A stretch of 64,000 bases of DNA from JADCCX01 sp031431475 (lineage in GTDB: Bacteria > Pseudomonadota > Alphaproteobacteria > Rhizobiales > Beijerinckiaceae): assembly GCA_031431475.1 (NCBI GenBank), contig JANPDL010000035.1, forward strand, positions 248,001-312,000. The letters are read 5' to 3'. The notes below the pieces were generated by a model. The model was not told the origin of the DNA, ran no database searches, and was given only the letters and a program-made list of their open reading frames with translations. A program made the translations under genes and the position numbers. The first letter of the stretch is position 1, and every line of letters starts with the position of its first letter. Below, in pieces: positions 24,629 to 33,058 of this stretch.

Positions 24629-25455
24629 TGCGCCACCAGCGTCGCCTTGCGGGCATTGTGCCATTCTATGATCGTGGCTGAGGCTTCCTCGATTGAGCGC
24701 CGTGTCACGTCAATCACCGGCCAATCGTGTTTTGAAAACAGACGCCGCGCCTGGGCCATTTCGTCCGAGACAGAACCCTTGTCGACGTAATCGGTGTTCT
24801 CGGAGACGTTAAGGGATAGCAGCCTGTTTTGCCGGATCTGTACGATACGATCCGGGCTCGCCACGAGGCCGACGACCAGCGGCCTGACCAGCTTCTCCAG
24901 CTGCGGAGGCGGATCGATGCCCGGCACAAGAGGAATATTCGCCGTTTTGATGCCTCGATTGGCGAGATAGATACTCGTCGGGGTTTTCGATGTGCGGCTG
25001 ATGCCGACAAGCACAACATCTGCATCCTCCAGATCCTCTGCGTGCTGACCATCGTCATGCATCATTGTGAAGTTGAGCGCATCGATGCGGCGGAAGTAAT
25101 CCGCGTTCAACATGTGCTGCGCACCGGGCCGCGGCGTCGAGACCGCACCAAGATAGGACTGGATCATGGCATGAACAGGGGTCAGCACCGAGAGGCAGGG
25201 GCAGCCCTGCTCCTTGCACACGCGCTCCAGTCGCTCCGAGAGCTCCAGATCCACCAGAGTAAATAGAACCAGACCGGGTGCCGCCTCGATTTCGCTGATC
25301 ACACGGTCCAGCTGCTCGTGTGTGCGCACAAGAGGATACACATGCTCGATAGAAGCTACACCCTGATATTGCGTTGTCGCAGCGCGGCTGACCGCAATCA
25401 GGGTTTCGCCGGTTGCGTCCGACACCAGATGAAGGTGAAAATAGTTGCGACCCAT
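24625..25455 (-). CDS. ppsR: PEP synthase/PPDK regulatory kinase-phosphotransferase (PPSR/DUF299)
   Basis: A 276-residue bifunctional regulatory protein of the DUF299 family, which phosphorylates (ADP-dependent) and dephosphorylates pyruvate phosphate dikinase or PEP synthase. The opening NYFHLHLVSDATGETL and the P-loop-like LVGISRTSKTPTSIYLANRG near 140-160 are diagnostic. Which target is used (ppdK or ppsA) is not visible here. The start is the ATG at 25455, where the conserved N-terminus begins. It is the gene flanking the left side of the proposed replication origin, the usual place in Rhizobiales. Confidence 0.93.
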   Translation of the reverse strand: MGRNYFHLHLVSDATGETLIAVSRAATTQYQGVASIEHVYPLVRTHEQLDRVISEIEAAPGLVLFTLVDLELSERLERVCKEQGCPCLSVLTPVHAMIQSYLGAVSTPRPGAQHMLNADYFRRIDALNFTMMHDDGQHAEDLEDADVVLVGISRTSKTPTSIYLANRGIKTANIPLVPGIDPPPQLEKLVRPLVVGLVASPDRIVQIRQNRLLSLNVSENTDYVDKGSVSDEMAQARRLFSKHDWPVIDVTRRSIEEASATIIEWHNARKATLVAQ

Positions 25456-25832
25456 GAAGCACTTTCGAGACTTATCAACAGGGGCTGGTACCATGCTGTT
25501 GGCAGCTGTGTAAAACCAGGGCGGTTAGGGATTGTGACGATAAATTGTCCCCGGACCGAGTCCAAGCGTCCCCGCTATGGTTAACAAATGGTTAACACGC
25601 CAAGTATCATCCCCAGCTTTGTTAATGCGCAGAAGGTGTGGCTGAGCCAGGACTGGCTCTCCCATCAACAAGTGGCTGAAACACAACCGGAATCAGATAC
25701 GTTCATTTCCCATCTTGTGATGTCAGCCGCTGTAGCCGATGGTTGAATAAACTGGTGACAACCTGTGGATGATCCCGGATTCCGCGATTCACCGGTCCAG
25801 ACAGAGTCACAGAAAAAAGGATTCAAGCTTTC
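25456..25832. other. oriC: Probable chromosomal replication origin (oriC)
   Basis: The largest gene-free gap in the window lies between ppsR and hemE, the known oriC locus of Caulobacter, Sinorhizobium and Brucella. Seen directly: TTATCAACA (25472-25480) and TGTGGATGA (25764-25772, reverse of TCATCCACA), each one mismatch from the DnaA box TTATCCACA; a perfect CtrA motif at 25581-25595; and six GANTC (CcrM) sites at 25558, 25690, 25778, 25786, 25804 and 25820, four of them within 47 bases. GTTAAC-type AT-rich pieces supply a possible unwinding element. Genes diverge from this gap on both sides (ppsR minus, hemE plus). Origin function is inference from position plus motifs. Confidence 0.75.
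25581..25595. promoter_or_regulatory. Perfect CtrA-type site inside oriC
   Basis: TTAACAAATGGTTAA gives TTAA, seven bases, TTAA. In Caulobacter CtrA bound to such sites represses initiation in swarmer cells; the same role here is inference. The GTTAAC contexts also resemble the AT-rich element of alphaproteobacterial origins. Confidence 0.6.
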
Positions 25833-26882
25833 TTGTTAAACGAGGTCATCCCCCCAACATCATCGCCATCCCTGACAAAAGCTCTGGCAGGCCAGAAGCA
25901 GAAAATCCCTCCTCTGTGGCTCATGCGTCAGGCTGGACGGTATCTGCCTGAATATCGCGAGATCAGGGCCAAATCAAAATCCTTCCTGCACTTCTGCTAC
26001 ACACCAGAATGGGCCATCGAGGCAACATTGCAGCCGATCCGCCGCTTTGGTTTTGATGCCTCGATCATCTTCTCGGATATCCTGACAATTCCCGATGCAC
26101 TGGCGCGCAATGTGCGGTTTACCGAGGGTGAAGGACCGGAGATGGACCCGATCACGGATCCTGCGGTGATTGCAACGCTGCGGTCTGTTTATAATCCTGA
26201 CATTCTCAAGCCGGTCTATGAGGCAATGAAGGGCGTCCGTGCCGGACTACCGAAGGAGACGGCTTTATTGGGTTTCTGTGGTGCGCCATGGACGGTCGCG
26301 ACCTACATGATCGCAGGTAAGGGCACGAAAGAGCAGGCACCGGCGCGTCTCTTTGCCTATCGTTACCCTGTGGAATTTCAGGCGCTGATGGATTTGTTGG
26401 TCGAGGTCAGTGCCACGCATCTTATTGCCCAGATCGATGCAGGCGCCGATACCGTGCAGATCTTTGACAGCTGGGCCAGTGTGCTGCCTGCGGCGGAGTT
26501 CGACCGCTGGTGCATTGCGCCTGTGAAAGCTCTTGAGGCCAAAGTGCGGGCGGCGCGGCCTAAAGCCAATATCATCGCTTTTCCAAGGGGTGCGACAACG
26601 GCTGGCATCCTCCGATTCGCTGCCGAAACGACGATGGATGGTATTTCCATCGACACGGCGGGCGATCTGACAGGGCTGGCCAAACAGAAAGGCCTGCCGA
26701 CATTGCAGGGCAATCTCGATCCGCTGGTACTGGTGGCTGGTGGCGAAGGCTTGGAGCGTGCCATCGATCATATCCTTGGTATTGCGACGAACAGGCCTTT
26801 CATCTTCAATCTTGGTCACGGAATCCTGCCGGAAACGCCGATTGCCCATGTGGAACGGCTGATCCAGCGGATACGCGGTTGA
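25833..26882 (+). CDS. hemE: Uroporphyrinogen decarboxylase
   Basis: A 349-residue haem-pathway enzyme converting uroporphyrinogen III to coproporphyrinogen III. Signatures: PPLWLMRQAGRYLPEYRE near residue 27, FCGAPWTVATYMIAGKG near 148, and the later QIDAGADTVQIFDSW block. Length is typical. Start is uncertain: TTG 25833 is the first in-frame initiator and sits right after the GANTC cluster, with AAGGA only weakly spaced upstream. It leads hemE-hemJ-rho, transcribed away from the origin. Confidence 0.93.
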   Translation: MLNEVIPPTSSPSLTKALAGQKQKIPPLWLMRQAGRYLPEYREIRAKSKSFLHFCYTPEWAIEATLQPIRRFGFDASIIFSDILTIPDALARNVRFTEGEGPEMDPITDPAVIATLRSVYNPDILKPVYEAMKGVRAGLPKETALLGFCGAPWTVATYMIAGKGTKEQAPARLFAYRYPVEFQALMDLLVEVSATHLIAQIDAGADTVQIFDSWASVLPAAEFDRWCIAPVKALEAKVRAARPKANIIAFPRGATTAGILRFAAETTMDGISIDTAGDLTGLAKQKGLPTLQGNLDPLVLVAGGEGLERAIDHILGIATNRPFIFNLGHGILPETPIAHVERLIQRIRG

Positions 26883-26898
26883 TCGAATCGGCTCCGAA

Positions 26899-27324
26899 AT
26901 GTATCTCTGGCTGAAAGCCCTGCATATCATTGCTGTCATCTCGTGGATGGCAGGCCTGCTCTATCTGCCGCGCCTGATGATCTACCATTGCGAGGCCGAA
27001 AAAGGCTCCGTGCAATCCGAGACCTTCAAGACAATGGAACGGCGGCTGCTCAAGGCGATCATGACACCGGCAATGATCGTATCGTGGGGTCTCGGGCTCT
27101 ATCTCGCGTTTGTCTATGTCGGTTTCAAAGGCAACGCCTGGCTTCATGTGAAATTCTTGTTCGTGATCGCGCTATCGGCGTCGCATGGTTTCATGGCGCG
27201 CTGGGTGCGGGAATTTGCCGAGGACAGGAACATTAGGCCGCAGCGGTTCTACCGGATCGCCAATGAAGTTCCGACGTTGCTGATGGTCGGGATCGTGATC
27301 CTTGCGGTGGTCAAACCATTTTGA
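26899..27324 (+). CDS. hemJ: Protoporphyrinogen IX oxidase, HemJ type
   Basis: A 141-residue protein with four membrane helices (UPF0093/HemJ family). Opening LWLKALHIIAVISWMAGLLY, with a conserved His and Trp, then LPRLMIYHCEAE, and WLHVKFLFVIALSASHGFM in helix 3. HemJ replaces HemG/HemY in many Alphaproteobacteria, oxidising protoporphyrinogen IX to protoporphyrin IX. It follows hemE by 16 bases and precedes rho, the canonical order here. Confidence 0.93.
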   Translation: MYLWLKALHIIAVISWMAGLLYLPRLMIYHCEAEKGSVQSETFKTMERRLLKAIMTPAMIVSWGLGLYLAFVYVGFKGNAWLHVKFLFVIALSASHGFMARWVREFAEDRNIRPQRFYRIANEVPTLLMVGIVILAVVKPF

Positions 27325-27519
27325 ATGGGGGCCATTGCGGTTTTCCACGATCTGGCTTATTTCAGGTTTCTCACCTCAAGGGCTGAACTTGTCGAAAGTT
27401 CCAGGGATGAGCCTGCAACAGCGGGCCTTGTCCAGATCTAGCGTTTCGCCCTGCGCCTCCCCCTCAGTTCCATTCCAAAAGATATCCCTTAAACAACAAG
27501 ACACACGGACAAATCCCAG

Positions 27520-28785
27520 ATGCGGGAAATCAAACTCCAGGACCTCAAGGCCAAGGCACCGGCCGAATTGCTCAGTTTCGCCGAAGAGGTGGAAGTGGAA
27601 GGTGCCAACACCCTGCGCAAGCAGGAGCTGATCTATGCCATCCTTAAGCAGCTTGCAGCGCGCGAAATCGAGATCATCGGCGAAGGCGTGATCGAGGTGC
27701 TACTCGACGGCTTCGGCTTCATGCGCGCCCCTGATGCCAATTACCTGCCCGGTCCTGACGACATTTATGTCTCGCCCGCGCAAATCCGTCGTTTCGGCCT
27801 GCGCACGGGCGATACGGTCGAGGGGCTGATTCGTTCGCCCAAGGACGGCGAGCGCTATTTTGCGCTACTCAAGGTCAACAAGATCAATTTCGAAGAGCCC
27901 GAGAAGGCCCGCCACAAAGTCAATTTCGACAACCTGACACCGCTCTATCCCAATGAACGGCTGAGGATGGAAATCGAAGACCCGACCAAGAAGGATTTCT
28001 CGTCGCGTGTCATGGATGTGGTGACACCGGTCGGCAAAGGCCAGCGCGCCCTCATTGTTGCGCCGCCACGCACCGGCAAGACCGTGCTGCTACAGAACAT
28101 CGCGAAGTCGGTCGCGGCCAACCATCCCGAATGCTATCTGATCGTGCTGCTCATCGACGAGCGGCCCGAGGAAGTCACCGACATGCAGCGCTCGGTGAAG
28201 GGTGAGGTGATCTCCTCCACCTTCGACGAACCGGCGACGCGCCACGTGCAGGTGGCTGAAATGGTGATCGAAAAGGCCAAGCGCCTGGTTGAGTCTGGCC
28301 GCGACGTCGTCATCCTGCTGGATTCCATCACCCGCCTTGGCCGTGCCTACAACACGGTGGTGCCATCGTCCGGCAAGGTGCTGACCGGCGGTGTTGATGC
28401 CAATGCCTTGCAGCGCCCGAAGCGTTTCTTCGGTGCAGCCCGCAATATCGAAGAAGGCGGTTCGCTCACCATCATCGCGACCGCCCTGATCGATACCGGC
28501 AGCCGCATGGACGAGGTGATCTTCGAGGAGTTCAAGGGTACCGGCAACTCGGAAATCATCCTCGACCGCAAGGTGGCGGACAAGCGGGTGTTCCCGGCCA
28601 TCGATATCACGCGCTCAGGCACCCGTAAGGAAGAGCTGCTCGTGCCGAACGACACGCTCAAGAAGATGTATGTCCTGCGCCGCATCCTCAACCCGATGGG
28701 AACGGTGGATGCCATCGAGTTCTTGCTCGACAAGCTCAAGCAGACCAAGGGCAACAGCGACTTCTTCGAGTCGATGAACACGTAA
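27520..28785 (+). CDS. rho: Transcription termination factor Rho
   Basis: A 421-residue hexameric RNA helicase. N-terminal Rho-N helical part (MREIKLQDLKAKAPAELL), then the cold-shock-like RNA-binding domain with DGFGFMRAPDANYLPGPDDI, the Walker A PPRTGKTVLLQNIAK (about 180), LLIDERPEEVTDM (Q-loop/Walker B neighbourhood) and ILLDSITRLGRAYN, the R-loop region GKVLTGGVDANALQRP. All complete. It is separated from hemJ by a 195-base leader in which I see no feature I can name; many bacteria autoregulate rho through such leaders. It is followed by a palindromic repeat. Confidence 0.96.
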   Translation: MREIKLQDLKAKAPAELLSFAEEVEVEGANTLRKQELIYAILKQLAAREIEIIGEGVIEVLLDGFGFMRAPDANYLPGPDDIYVSPAQIRRFGLRTGDTVEGLIRSPKDGERYFALLKVNKINFEEPEKARHKVNFDNLTPLYPNERLRMEIEDPTKKDFSSRVMDVVTPVGKGQRALIVAPPRTGKTVLLQNIAKSVAANHPECYLIVLLIDERPEEVTDMQRSVKGEVISSTFDEPATRHVQVAEMVIEKAKRLVESGRDVVILLDSITRLGRAYNTVVPSSGKVLTGGVDANALQRPKRFFGAARNIEEGGSLTIIATALIDTGSRMDEVIFEEFKGTGNSEIILDRKVADKRVFPAIDITRSGTRKEELLVPNDTLKKMYVLRRILNPMGTVDAIEFLLDKLKQTKGNSDFFESMNT

Positions 28786-28810
28786 GAGCAAGTGTGCTTT
28801 GCACAGGACC

Positions 28811-28930
28811 TGTGTGTGCTTCGAGACGCGCTCAAGTGCGCTCCTCAGCATGAGGAGTATTGCGGATTGCGGGACTAAAAACTTCTCATGCTGAGGAGGC
28901 GCAGCTCGCGCCGTCTCGAAGCACGCACAA
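28811..28930. repeat. Large palindromic intergenic repeat, copy 1
   Basis: Two ~48-base arms in inverted orientation around a ~22-base spacer. Each arm contains GTGCTTCGAGACG and TCCTCAGCATGAG; the arms agree at most positions. Each arm also folds on itself (for example CTCCTCAGCATGAGGAG). A second, diverged copy is at 30495-30612, and the two bracket the aldehyde dehydrogenase gene. It resembles the interspersed palindromes (RIME/REP-like) common in Rhizobiales. On the + strand it also lies where the rho terminator would be expected. Confidence 0.8.
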
Positions 28931-28973
28931 TGTCCTTGACTGCACAGTCCCTGCGACGGTCAGATTAGCGATC

Positions 28974-30479
28974 ATGATTCCCCGTCTCGCCGAACTTCTC
29001 TCCCGCCTCCTCCCTGACGCAAAGATAGGTAGCATTGTTGCTGGCAGTGTATTCGCCGGAACTGGTGATCCCATACGGCTCATCGATCCGGTCACGGGCC
29101 TGCTGATCACGGAATACAGCGACGGCGGACCGGCTTGCGCTGATGCTGCCCTCGCTGCGGCATCAGCGGCACAAACCCAATGGCAGGCGCTTACGGCGTC
29201 TGCGCGCGGGCGGATCATTTGGTCAATCGGCGCTTTGGTGCGCGAGCATGCGGCTGATCTGGCCGAGATTGAGGCGCGCTCCACCGGTAAACCCATCCGC
29301 GATGCGCGTGCCGAAGTGGGCCGTGTCGCCGAGATGTTCGAGTATTACGCGGGCTGGGCAGACAAGTTGCAGGGCGATGTCATTCCGGTGCCATCGTCGC
29401 ATCTCAACTATGTCAGGCGTGAGCCGTTGGGAATCGTGACCCAGATCACGCCCTGGAATGCGCCGATTTTCACAGCGGGCTGGCAGATCGCGCCAGCCAT
29501 CGCTGCGGGCAATGCAGTGGTGCTGAAACCCTCGGAATGGACGCCACTGTCGTCTCTCGCGCTGGGCATGCTCATTGCCCGTACGGAGGCACCTGGGGGA
29601 CTGGTGAATGTGCTGGCGGGATTTGGTCATACGGCAGGTGCTGCCGCCGTGGCGCATGCCCGCACTGATCTGGTGGTCTTCGTTGGGTCTGTCGGTACAG
29701 GGCGCATTATCGCGCGGACAGCGGGTGAAAACCTCAAGCCAGTCATTCTCGAACTGGGGGGAAAATCTGCCAATATCGTGTTTGACGATGCTGATCTTAA
29801 TCGCGCCAGCCTTGGGGCTCAGGCCGCGATTTTCTCCGGTGCCGGACAATCCTGCGTTGCCGGTTCACGGCTGCTGGTGCAGCGCAAGTCCCATCAACGG
29901 CTTGTGGATATGCTGTGCACGGCTGCGGGAAAAATCCCGATGGGCGATCCGATGGACGAGCGCACGCAGATCGGCCCGATCATCGTGCCGGACCACTGGC
30001 AACGCATTGATTCCCTTGTGCAATCTGGCGTTCGCGATGGTGCTGATCTGGTCGCTGGCGGCGGTCGGCCAGCCCATATCAACGACGGATATTTCTATGC
30101 GCCGACCATTCTGGATAACGTGACGCCGGATATGGCTGTGGCGTGCGAGGAAATCTTTGGTCCCGTCCTGTCAGTGATGCCGTTTGAGACGGAAGCCGAT
30201 GCCGTCGCGCTGGCCAATGCTACGGAATTCGGGCTTGCTGGTGCGGTGTGGACCGCTGATGTGGCGCGGGCGCACCGCGTGGCGGCTGCTGTCAGGGCCG
30301 GGACCTTCTGGATCAATGGTTACAAGGCGATCTCGGTGATGTCGCCGTTCGGAGGTTTCGGATCATCGGGCTTCGGGCGTTCGTCGGGGCTAGAGGCGCT
30401 TAGGTCCTATACCACGACGAAGAGCGTGTGGGTCGAGACGGCGGACATCCCCGCCGCACCATTCGGCTATGCGGGATAG
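28974..30479 (+). CDS. Aldehyde dehydrogenase family protein
   Basis: A 501-residue NAD(P)-dependent aldehyde dehydrogenase. Motifs: TPWNAPIF and LKPSEWTP (cofactor domain, about 160-190), GSVGTGRI, ELGGKSANIVFDDAD with the general-base Glu (about 255-270), catalytic Cys in GAGQSCVAGSRL, and EEIFGPVLSVMPF. The C-terminal oligomerisation part runs MSPFGGFGSSGFGR. Substrate class cannot be deduced. The ATG at 28974 fits the usual N-terminal length; an in-frame start at 28860 would translate the palindromic repeat. It is flanked on both sides by copies of that repeat and interrupts the rho-mnmE order seen in relatives. Confidence 0.9.
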   Translation: MIPRLAELLSRLLPDAKIGSIVAGSVFAGTGDPIRLIDPVTGLLITEYSDGGPACADAALAAASAAQTQWQALTASARGRIIWSIGALVREHAADLAEIEARSTGKPIRDARAEVGRVAEMFEYYAGWADKLQGDVIPVPSSHLNYVRREPLGIVTQITPWNAPIFTAGWQIAPAIAAGNAVVLKPSEWTPLSSLALGMLIARTEAPGGLVNVLAGFGHTAGAAAVAHARTDLVVFVGSVGTGRIIARTAGENLKPVILELGGKSANIVFDDADLNRASLGAQAAIFSGAGQSCVAGSRLLVQRKSHQRLVDMLCTAAGKIPMGDPMDERTQIGPIIVPDHWQRIDSLVQSGVRDGADLVAGGGRPAHINDGYFYAPTILDNVTPDMAVACEEIFGPVLSVMPFETEADAVALANATEFGLAGAVWTADVARAHRVAAAVRAGTFWINGYKAISVMSPFGGFGSSGFGRSSGLEALRSYTTTKSVWVETADIPAAPFGYAG

Positions 30480-30494
30480 GATGGCACAAGCATC

Positions 30495-30612
30495 GTGCGT
30501 CCTTCGAGACGCCGCCAGTGGCGGCTCCTCAGGATGAGGAGGTTTGGGTGCCGTAGTCTCCAGGCGTCCTCATGTTGAGGAGGCGCGGAATGCGCTGTCT
30601 CGAAGCACGCAC
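30495..30612. repeat. Large palindromic intergenic repeat, copy 2
   Basis: Same design as copy 1: arms of about 48 bases, GTGCGTCCTTCGAGACG on the left and the inverted GTCTCGAAGCACGCAC on the right, each with a CTCCTCA-type inner hairpin. It lies between the aldehyde dehydrogenase and the convergent apt gene, and could act as a bidirectional transcription end. The two copies differ from each other at several positions, so they are old or independently drifting. Confidence 0.8.
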
Positions 30613-30627
30613 CACGCTGATGCAGTC

Positions 30628-31155
30628 CTAATGTCCCTCAAAGGCCATCAGTGTCCGTACTGGAATCCCCAGTTTCTCGATTTTCTTCGCGCCCCCCAGA
30701 TCGGGCAGATCGATGATGAAACAGGCCGCGACGATTTCCGCGCCCATCTGGGTCAACAAACGACACGCTGCCTCAGCCGTGCCGCCTGTGGCGATGAGGT
30801 CGTCCACGAGAACCACCTTCTCGCCGCGCACGATAGCATCCTTGTGCATCTCCATCTGGTCGATGCCGTATTCGAGGCTGTAGGCGATGCTCACCGTTTC
30901 ATGCGGCAGCTTGCCCTTCTTGCGGATCGGCACGAAGCCCGCCGAGATCTGGTGCGCCACCGCGCCGCCAAGGATGAAACCCCGTGCCTCGATGCCCGCG
31001 ACCTTCGAGATCTTTGATCCCGCATAGGGCTGCACGAGTTCATCGATGGCGCGGCGGAAGGCGCGGGCATCGGCCAGCAATGTCGTGATGTCACGGAACA
31101 TGATCCCGGGCTTGGGATAATCCTTGATTGTGCGGATCGTGTCCTTGAGGTTCAT
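30628..31155 (-). CDS. apt: Adenine phosphoribosyltransferase
   Basis: A 175-residue type I phosphoribosyltransferase salvaging adenine to AMP with PRPP. The PRPP-binding motif VVLVDDLIATGGTAEAA, the adenine-side GIEARGFILGGAVAHQ and the flexible KKGKLPHETVSIAYSLEYG loop are all present, and the N-terminal hood ends DYPKPGIMFRDITTLL. It follows mtnP by 17 bases; MtnP releases adenine that Apt re-uses, so the pair is a coherent salvage unit. Confidence 0.95.
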   Translation of the reverse strand: MNLKDTIRTIKDYPKPGIMFRDITTLLADARAFRRAIDELVQPYAGSKISKVAGIEARGFILGGAVAHQISAGFVPIRKKGKLPHETVSIAYSLEYGIDQMEMHKDAIVRGEKVVLVDDLIATGGTAEAACRLLTQMGAEIVAACFIIDLPDLGGAKKIEKLGIPVRTLMAFEGH

Positions 31156-31172
31156 GTGTGTCGCCCCGGCTT

Positions 31173-32054
31173 TCAGATCACGCTTTTGAGCACACGCCCT
31201 GCCACGGCGTCCAGCTTCATCAGAAGTGCTGGATCACGTGATGACGGCGCGGTCATGATCGCGCCATCCAGCGCGTGGTGCGAACCATGGGGGCAAGGCT
31301 CCCGCTCTTTCGGGAAATCCATCGCAATGCGGGCAGCTACACGCCGTGCGGCATCGGTGTTGGCATGCATCTGCTTCACCACCATCGCCACATCCACGGC
31401 GTCGTGCTCGGCGTGCCAGGCGTCGAAATCCGTCACCATGGCCACCATAGAATAGGTGATTTCGGCCTCACGCGCGAGCTTGGCCTCTGGCATGGAGGTC
31501 ATGCCAATGACGTCAAAGCCCTGCGCCTTGTAGGACAGGCTCTCGGCTGTTGTGGAGAATTGCGGCCCTTCCATGCACACAGCGGTGCCGCGCGTCACAT
31601 GGGGTACACTCTCGGTCCGGAGCGCGGCTTCCACCCGTGCTGCCAGTTTTGGCCCTACGGGATGTGCGAAAGGCACATGGGCCACGCAGCCGTTGCCGAA
31701 AAAGGATGTCTGGCGCTGGAATGTGCGATCCACGATCTGGTCGATGACCACAAAAGTGCCCGGTGGCAGTTCCGCCTTGTAGGAACCGACGGCGGAAAAG
31801 CAGACGAGATCGGTTACACCCGCGCGCTTCAACACATCGACGTTGGCGCGGTAGTTGATGCCCGATGGCGACAGGCGGTGACCGCGACCATGGCGCGGGA
31901 GGAAGACGAGTTCGGTATTACCGATGCGACCGAAGCGCAGTGCATCGGAGGGTTCGCCCCAGGGGCTGGCGATATGCTCCTCGCGCAGATCAGAGAGGCC
32001 GGGAAGGTCATAGAGACCCGATCCGCCGATAATGCCTAGTCTGGCTTCTGCCAT
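31173..32054 (-). CDS. mtnP: S-methyl-5'-thioadenosine phosphorylase
   Basis: A 293-residue PNP-superfamily enzyme cleaving methylthioadenosine to adenine and methylthioribose-1-phosphate. Signatures: LGIIGGSGLYDLPGL, LPRHGRGHRLSPSGINYRAN, phosphate-binding EGPQFSTTAESL, and GMTSMPEAKLAREAEITY. The start ATG at 32054 precedes the family N-terminus; the in-frame ATG at 32093 would add 13 unsupported residues. Operon with apt. An intrinsic terminator of the pet operon lies 50-80 bases upstream. Confidence 0.93.
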   Translation of the reverse strand: MAEARLGIIGGSGLYDLPGLSDLREEHIASPWGEPSDALRFGRIGNTELVFLPRHGRGHRLSPSGINYRANVDVLKRAGVTDLVCFSAVGSYKAELPPGTFVVIDQIVDRTFQRQTSFFGNGCVAHVPFAHPVGPKLAARVEAALRTESVPHVTRGTAVCMEGPQFSTTAESLSYKAQGFDVIGMTSMPEAKLAREAEITYSMVAMVTDFDAWHAEHDAVDVAMVVKQMHANTDAARRVAARIAMDFPKEREPCPHGSHHALDGAIMTAPSSRDPALLMKLDAVAGRVLKSVI

Positions 32055-32106
32055 CACGCCCTCCACAGTCGAGATCATCAAAGACCAAGTCAATGAACAG
32101 CCGTCA

Positions 32107-32136
32107 AATGAAAAAGGCCCCAGTGAGGGGCCTTCG
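32107..32136 (-). terminator. Intrinsic terminator of the petABC operon
   Basis: Read on the minus strand: AAGGCCCC-(TCACT)-GGGGCCTT, an eight-pair perfect stem (plus-strand 32114-32134), followed by TTTCATTT. It begins about 25 bases past the petC stop and separates the pet operon from mtnP. Confidence 0.85.
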
Positions 32137-32159
32137 TCAGCAGGTTGTTTGCCCAGACC

Positions 32160-33032
32160 TCAGTGCGCGTGCGCTGCTCCACCGCTCTTCACGTCCGCCC
32201 AGACCTTCTTCTTGGTGAAGTAGAGCAGGCCGGCAAACACGAAAAGGAAGATCATCACCCGGAAGCCGATCTGCTTGCGCTGCTCCAGATGCGGCTCGGC
32301 GGCCCACATCATGAACGCCGATACGTCCTTCGAATACTGCTCCTTTGTCTGGGGCGAGCCATCGGTGTATTCGACCTGACCGTCCGCGAGAGGAGCCGCC
32401 ATGGCGATCTTCTGGCCCGGCATGTACTTGTTGTAGCTCAGGCCATCCTCGACCGGGATCGGGGGTTTCTCGCCGTCCTTCAGATAACCTTCGGCCAGAA
32501 GCGCATAGATGTAATCGACGCCCGCTTCCTGGTAGGTGAAGCCCGGCAGCGCATCAATCACAAAGCCGGGGAAGCCGACGCGATATGTCCGGGCCTTGGC
32601 CAGAACCGAGAAATCAGGCGGTAGCGCACCGCCATTGGCGAGCTTCTGTGTCTCGATATTGGGGAATGGCGAGGGAAAGCGATCCGCGGGCCGCGCCGGA
32701 CGCTCGAACATGTCGCCCTTGTCGTTCGGGCCGTCTTTGACCTGGATTGGCCATTTGGCGGCGAGCTCCTTGACCTGATCCGGCTTGAACTCGGGTCCAC
32801 CTTTTTCCGACAGGTTGCGGAAGGCAATCCGGCTCATGGTGTGGCAGGCCGAACAGACGTTCTGGTAGACCATGAAGCCGCGCTGCAACTGGTTGTTGTC
32901 GTAACGTCCCGTCATGCCACCGAATGTCCAGTTCTGGCGGTGCGGCGTAGCGGAATCTCCGGCAGCCATCACGGGAGCAGCGAGAAGACCGAGGCAGAGG
33001 GCAAGAGCGGCTGTCTTGAAAGGGCTTTTCAT
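32160..33032 (-). CDS. petC: Cytochrome c1 of the bc1 complex
   Basis: A 290-residue periplasmic, membrane-anchored c-type cytochrome. Signal peptide TAALALCLGLLAAPVMAAG; haem motif VCSACHTMSR (CxxCH); axial Met region MPGQKIAMAAPL; C-terminal anchor helix GFRVMIFLFVFAGLLYF ending with a charged tail. It passes electrons from the Rieske protein to cytochrome c. AGGA eight bases ahead supports ATG 33032; ATGs at 33038 and a GTG-like start at 33062 are alternatives, the latter overlapping petB. Unlike Bradyrhizobium, cytochrome b and c1 are separate genes here, not fused (fbcH). Confidence 0.95.
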   Translation of the reverse strand: MKSPFKTAALALCLGLLAAPVMAAGDSATPHRQNWTFGGMTGRYDNNQLQRGFMVYQNVCSACHTMSRIAFRNLSEKGGPEFKPDQVKELAAKWPIQVKDGPNDKGDMFERPARPADRFPSPFPNIETQKLANGGALPPDFSVLAKARTYRVGFPGFVIDALPGFTYQEAGVDYIYALLAEGYLKDGEKPPIPVEDGLSYNKYMPGQKIAMAAPLADGQVEYTDGSPQTKEQYSKDVSAFMMWAAEPHLEQRKQIGFRVMIFLFVFAGLLYFTKKKVWADVKSGGAAHAH

Positions 33033-33058
33033 TGTCATGTTCCTTTTGGCACCTGGCC

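Noticed and set aside
25456..25832. A short protein-coding gene in the ppsR-hemE gap
   Set aside because: No open frame with a ribosome-binding site and family signal; the motif content fits an origin better.
28860..28973. N-terminal extension of the aldehyde dehydrogenase
   Set aside because: The extra 38 codons translate the palindromic repeat; the ATG at 28974 gives the normal family length.
31230..31245. ATCACGTGAT palindrome in mtnP as another parS
   Set aside because: It has the CACGTG core but lacks the TGTTTC/GAAACA arms, so it does not match parS.
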